Positions 23,901-29,900 of a stretch of DNA of 64,000 nt are shown here, piece after piece. The notes beneath the pieces were generated by a model, which worked only from the letters and a program-made list of their open reading frames with translations, was not told the origin of the DNA and did no database searches. Position 1 is the stretch's first letter; each line of letters begins with the position of its first letter. Location: NCBI GenBank assembly GCA_963402885.1, contig OY727094.1, positions 27,034,501 to 27,098,500 on the forward strand, in the 5' to 3' direction. This DNA comes from Antedon bifida. Taxonomy: Eukaryota; Echinodermata; Crinoidea; Comatulida; Antedonidae. Made by a program: the position numbers and the translations under genes.

Positions 23901-26900
23901 TCTCGTGAATCTGTTTGATGGTTGTTAAACTCCTTATTCAGTTCTATTTCAGCTGAAATTATTTCCTATACCCCTGTTTATAACGCACGCACAGTAATAA
24001 ATTGTTGTCATTACATTACACTAATTAATGTCTTTTATACTGCATTAATGTTGCAATTCATATTGAAACTGTAAGTTGTTCTATGGTACATTATAAATAT
24101 ACATTCAGTATTTCACTTTCTAACCTAATACAGTTTCCTGGTTTAGATATTGTATTACAAAACACATCAGTAAAAGTTTTTTAAAGTTGCTTTGTTAAAG
24201 TTGGTCCTTCTTCTATAACTTGTCAAAATTGTTGATTTGACAATTTTTCGTAAAAGTATAAAAGGCAATCAATTATTATAGACACGTTTACAGTAGAACT
24301 TTGGTTTATTCAATAAAAGTAATGTAAATTTTTAATTAATTATAACTACAACATTGATTAATAAAAAAAAATCAAGATAATATTTTTTGTATTTGATAAA
24401 TATATCTGTTTACATAACTTTCAGTAAATAATAAGCAGCTTAATGGTCAATCTATACAGATTATATAGTGGAAAACAAAAATCTAGAAACTATGTTATTT
24501 CTTATTAGCATTTACACATAACACGGAGTTGGGCAGAAATCCTGCTCAGGATAGATACAGATTTTACATGGGACAGGCATCCATTTTTTCTGTTTGCCGT
24601 TAACACTTGTCTGTGTAAATTGCACTTAAATATGTTTTACAGTAATATACAAACTGGTTTGTATTTAAAATACACTACTATTAAATTGTTTTTTAATTTG
24701 TGGGGAAAACCCACATTTATTTTAATTGAACTTTCAATTTTACTTATAAAAACTGTATATAAAATTGTTTAATTTCTAAAATAAAAAACATAATTTACAT
24801 ATGAATTTTAAGAGATGTGATTCAATTCAATTTCACCTTTGTAAAATTAGAACAGTATTTCTATCATTAACAAATTTACAAATTCGTTTTTTCATTGATG
24901 TTTTTAAATCAAATTCTCGCATTATTTTTTTTTTATTATATACTTAATAGTCCTCTTTTGAGACGTTTTGTCTAATGGTGTGTTCATATAAAAGCATTCA
25001 TTCATATCAAAGATTGGTTTCTTTGTGGGCCTCATCGGTACATATGTATCGTGTTCAAAGTTTGATACAGCTGCATCGGCAGTGTCCGTAGCACATTCTG
25101 TATCAGAGTATGTATTATAGCTGCTTGTAGAAAAGGTATCATTTGGTAAATGATACACTAGGCTTTCTGGAACCTGATCGGCTGAATCAGTGCCTGTGGA
25201 ATAGCGTTCATTATGGAAATGATAGGTGGGAATGTCTTGAATCTGATCAGCTAAATCGTTGTCTAAGGAATAGGTTTCATTGGGTAAATGATAGACAGGA
25301 CTCTCTTGAACCTCATCAGCTAAATAGCTTTCTTTAGGTACGCTATACACCAAGCCCTCTTCAGGGGACCTGTTTGTACAGAGAAGGTTATCCATAGATG
25401 CACTTGGCAGCATATTGTCCCGTTGCTTATAGTCTGAAGTTAATATGAAGTTTTGCTCCAAACTCTCACTAGATTTGCATTTATCTTTCTTGTGTAGTAT
25501 GTCTTCACTTTTTGATAAATGATTGGACATCTTAGAACGGAAATTAATGCTATCATGGCCGATCATAGGAGTGAGATAAAGGTCTTCAAATTCATGTTCT
25601 TCCACTTTGGTTCCAGATATGTCTAGTGGAGCTGAAGGTTTGTGTACTTCCACGAACACCTGCTTGATGGTCTTTTCATGTTCCTGCCCACATCTTCTTT
25701 CTGAAACGTTGTCATCAGCATTTTGTTTATTATCTTGAATTGCAAGTGGATTTTTCTCCATTTGTAATTTGGTGTCGTCCTTGCGTTTCCCACTGGGATT
25801 AAATGTCGATAAATGTCTTGCGCCGTGTGAAACTCTTCTTTCAGAGAGTTTCATACCAATGTGAATAAAATTTGGGAAGCCAATCCTTCGTAATAAGGAA
25901 TTTGATGGCTTGCGCCCTCTTTCGTTGTCTTCATCTTGCTTTTCTGGAAAATCTGTATCTTTTATGTGCAAGTTGCTTCCACATGTTTCACTGCAGTCGG
26001 ATTCAAAAACCACATTATCACCATGCTCACTGTCATCTGGTACATAATCTATGTACTGTCTTTTAAAGAATTTTTTATAGCACATTGAAAATATTTTATA
26101 CAATAAAGCAGTTCCGATGATGGTTGAAATGACAGCAATAATCAGTTCTTTCGCCATGTTTTAACAAGCAAATACCCAAAAACTTCAAAAACGTTCCCTC
26201 CAAACTAATCCTAGTGTATATTGGCATCCATTTTGTGTTGACATGCAGTATGATTTAGAATTGATGTATTAATATATTTGCTTGCAGACCTCTACTCATT
26301 TTCTGATAATTTTGAACAGTACAGTATTTCTAGTATACTATTCAAGATCTGAAAAAAATAATAAAAGAATAACAAATTGAAAAATAAATCTCAATCACAA
26401 ATTGGTAGGTGGGAAGATTATTTGTTTCTTAAATATTATTAAGCACTCAGAAACTTTGCAAAATGTGAAGATCAACAGAGACATGATGTTTGAGATTACT
26501 AGACGTTTACATAGACATTTTTGGATTGTGCATACCAAAAGGTCTCCTTTATATTGATACTTAAATACTGATTATATTTTGATACAGATATTTATAAATT
26601 TGGCATAGAAGAAATTCTAAGCCCAGTGATATTATAGATATTTACTTATTTTTAAATGATAAAAATTACAATAAAAATTCAAATTTGTCCATCCCTGGAT
26701 TTTTATAATTAATGTTTTGAGTGGTTTTCACTGAAAACCTTTTTAACAATTTTAAAATAATCATTAAAATTATTTTATACTTAATCAACAGAATAATTAG
26801 ATAATATTTGCTTTAAGCTTCATAAGTATAGAATTCTGATATGTTTATGAAATGTAACTTTCAGTTTCATAAAATAATAAGGAACTTAAATGAAATATTG

Positions 26901-29900
26901 CACTTTATACATTTATATGTAGAAATATAATATAGATAAATAAGCATTAGGCATGCACTTACTATTTATAGATTTTAAAAGCAACATTTAAGAATAATTC
27001 AGCAATTTATTTACTTTTGAAAAAAGAAATAGAAAGATGCAAAACAAAGTATTAATTTGTTATCCGCAGTGGGCAGTGATTGTCAGGATCTTTTTTTTTT
27101 TCTGTATTATTTGCCTTTCCTCCAATTTTGTTAAGAACGTTTAAAATTTGTACACAATACATTTTGAATATAGACCTTTATCTGAATTTGTGCATCAGTT
27201 GTATAGATATGAATTTATGTCAAATTTTATGTACTGGATGCTGCGACGTCATCATATATGGCCAGTCAAATCTTTAATATAGAATTTTTTTGTCTTTTGT
27301 ACTACTTAATCAATGTTGTGTGTGTACGGATATTTTAGTGTACTGTCTTAATGTTTGGTACCCCACAAGTTACTGGACATTTTACACATTTTGCTTGTCC
27401 CTAACTTGTCATGTGATTATTGAAATTGGATTTCACCACAAATTGTACCATCAAATTGAACTGTTGCAAGAGGACACACAAAGTCTCTAATAGAAGTAAG
27501 CTGAATATTTTACAGAAGTTATGGCCGTTTTGGCAGTTTTAAATGAATCCTAGCTACCAACCAAAAACCCTTTAACTTGTGCTAAGAAACAAATAAATGT
27601 AAATATCAAATTGAGACAGCTAATATGAGTATTATTTAGACACTTTTTGTATCTATCTTAATAGAATTAAGCATAATTTATATTATAGAAAGTAATGTTT
27701 GTTTGGTTCTATTAAAAAACTCAGTCGATCTTGTGTGTCTGTTTGTTTGTTTGTTAGCAGGATTACTCAAAAAGTTATTGCAAGATCTTTACCAAAATGA
27801 AAATACAGATAGATAGGTGGTCAAGGACCACGCCATAAATTGTGGAGGCAATCCGGACGAAGGTCCCAATTCTGGAACACGGTCCCAATTCTGGACCACT
27901 TTTTAGTATTATTTTCAGACCTGCTAGTGTTAAGATAGGAGAGAATTTTCAAAAGCCGGCGAGCAGTCTTAAAGTAACAAGTAAACTGAAATTGCAAGAG
28001 TTATAATTTTTGATTTGTAATTTTAAAACATAATTTGATTTAATGTACAGGTTTTTTTATACGAGTAGTTTTAAAAAACCTATTTCTTTTCAAATTCACC
28101 CGTTTGGTTTTGGCGTAGCTGTTCTATTGTTAGTTGAAAGGTTGGTTACATAACCATTACACCAAATTCACATACACATATAGTGAAATTAGCCTGATCA
28201 CACACAGCATTAGGCCACAAAAATAAATTTCTGGTGAAATCTTATGTAGAATTTTACAGTAGGCAGAGGTATGCACTCTCGGAGTGGCGTTGTAGCTTAC
28301 AATGTAGAGGTTTATTAAGCAATCACTGTAATAAACAGTGTTTCAACAATTTTTTCAATTGTTATAATAACTGCAGTAGAATTATTTTGACATGGTTCAA
28401 GTATAATTTTTACAGTCAACTAATAATAATTGTACTCACCTAATCTTCACACTATATACATAATGTTACTGTTCAACTGGTTGAAATGAAATGAAACCAA
28501 AATCATTAATAAAAAACTATAATAGCATACTATTGATGTGAAAGTGCCAAGGACCAATCAGACCAGTCAGAATAAAGATATAGTGTTACGTATAACAATT
28601 TTTACAATCTTCTGTATTATTTATGAAAGTAATTGTTATAAGTTTCATATTTATTTTGAAGCCATCAGTTTCATATAGAAAGTTCAACAAACACATTGTG
28701 TTTGTTTATTTCATGTATCTTCAGTTTTTAATGTCTTTCTTTATATATAGAGGCTGGAAAACTATTCTGTTTTGTGATTTGTTAATTTCATATAATAAAA
28801 TAATAAGAAATGTAGTTGAAAATCTAATTCAATTGTGTTGTGTACAATAGTTTTTACTCTTCTACTATCTGTCGGTCGGCTGTGTCTTAAGTGAGCCTAT
28901 CTAGTTTGGTACAGCTTTTTCGATTCATCCTGTCTCTAAGTATATATTCGTTTCGGTATTCCAAAATGTTTCTTTACCTACTTATCTTCCTTTAAAGCTA
29001 GTTTGAGGGTGACGTATCATATCTGGAAATTGGCCGTACCAATTTAGTCTTCTCCTTTACTGCTCCATTTTTCTGGTTCAATATGTCTGGTTTTCTGAAG
29101 AGTCTGGTATTCTGAATGTTTTAAGGGTAAAAAAGAAACATTTCAGGGAAACTGTCCAGTTTTCAGAGAGTATAGTATTGGGAGGGTGTATAATTTGTTA
29201 TATGTACCTTTAACTGTTACAAGCATAGATTCTTAACTGTATAATGTGATTTAAATATTTTTCAGGATTCGTGGGGCTCATCATCATACTTGAGTATTGT
29301 TGCTGTCATAGCTTTTGTTGTTGCTTTCGCACTTGGACCAGGTAAATTTTTATCAATAATGTTTTATTATTTTCTGTTTTATTATAAAAATGTGAGACTC
29401 TCCCAATATACTGTATCATCGGCAGAGGAAGCGATATGTATAAATTTGACTATTTGATGGTTCAGAATATAGACCTGTAATGGATTTTTTATTTATTTTT
29501 TTTTACCTACCATATTTAATGAGGGTGAATCCATCCAGCAATTGCTGATCGTTAGGGACACTCAGAGGTTCACAAGACGAACATATACACAAGATGCTCT
29601 ACATAAACAAAGTCTTATTACAAGTCTTTGGTAGTGGAGTTGTAATTTTGTCCTTGGAAAAAATCCTGACATGTGACGGGGCTTAAACCCAGGACCCTTG
29701 GAGTGGTAGCCAAGCATCATAACCACCAAGCCACAACTCCACTTACAATTTTAGCCTAATTGTGCATAGGCCCTTATAAAAGAACATGACAGGGCTATGA
29801 CTGATACTGATAAATAAATTTAAAATCGTGATTACATGTAGGCCTGTAATATTTTGACATACAGATAGATATATTTGTGTAGGGGATGATTGTCATCAGT

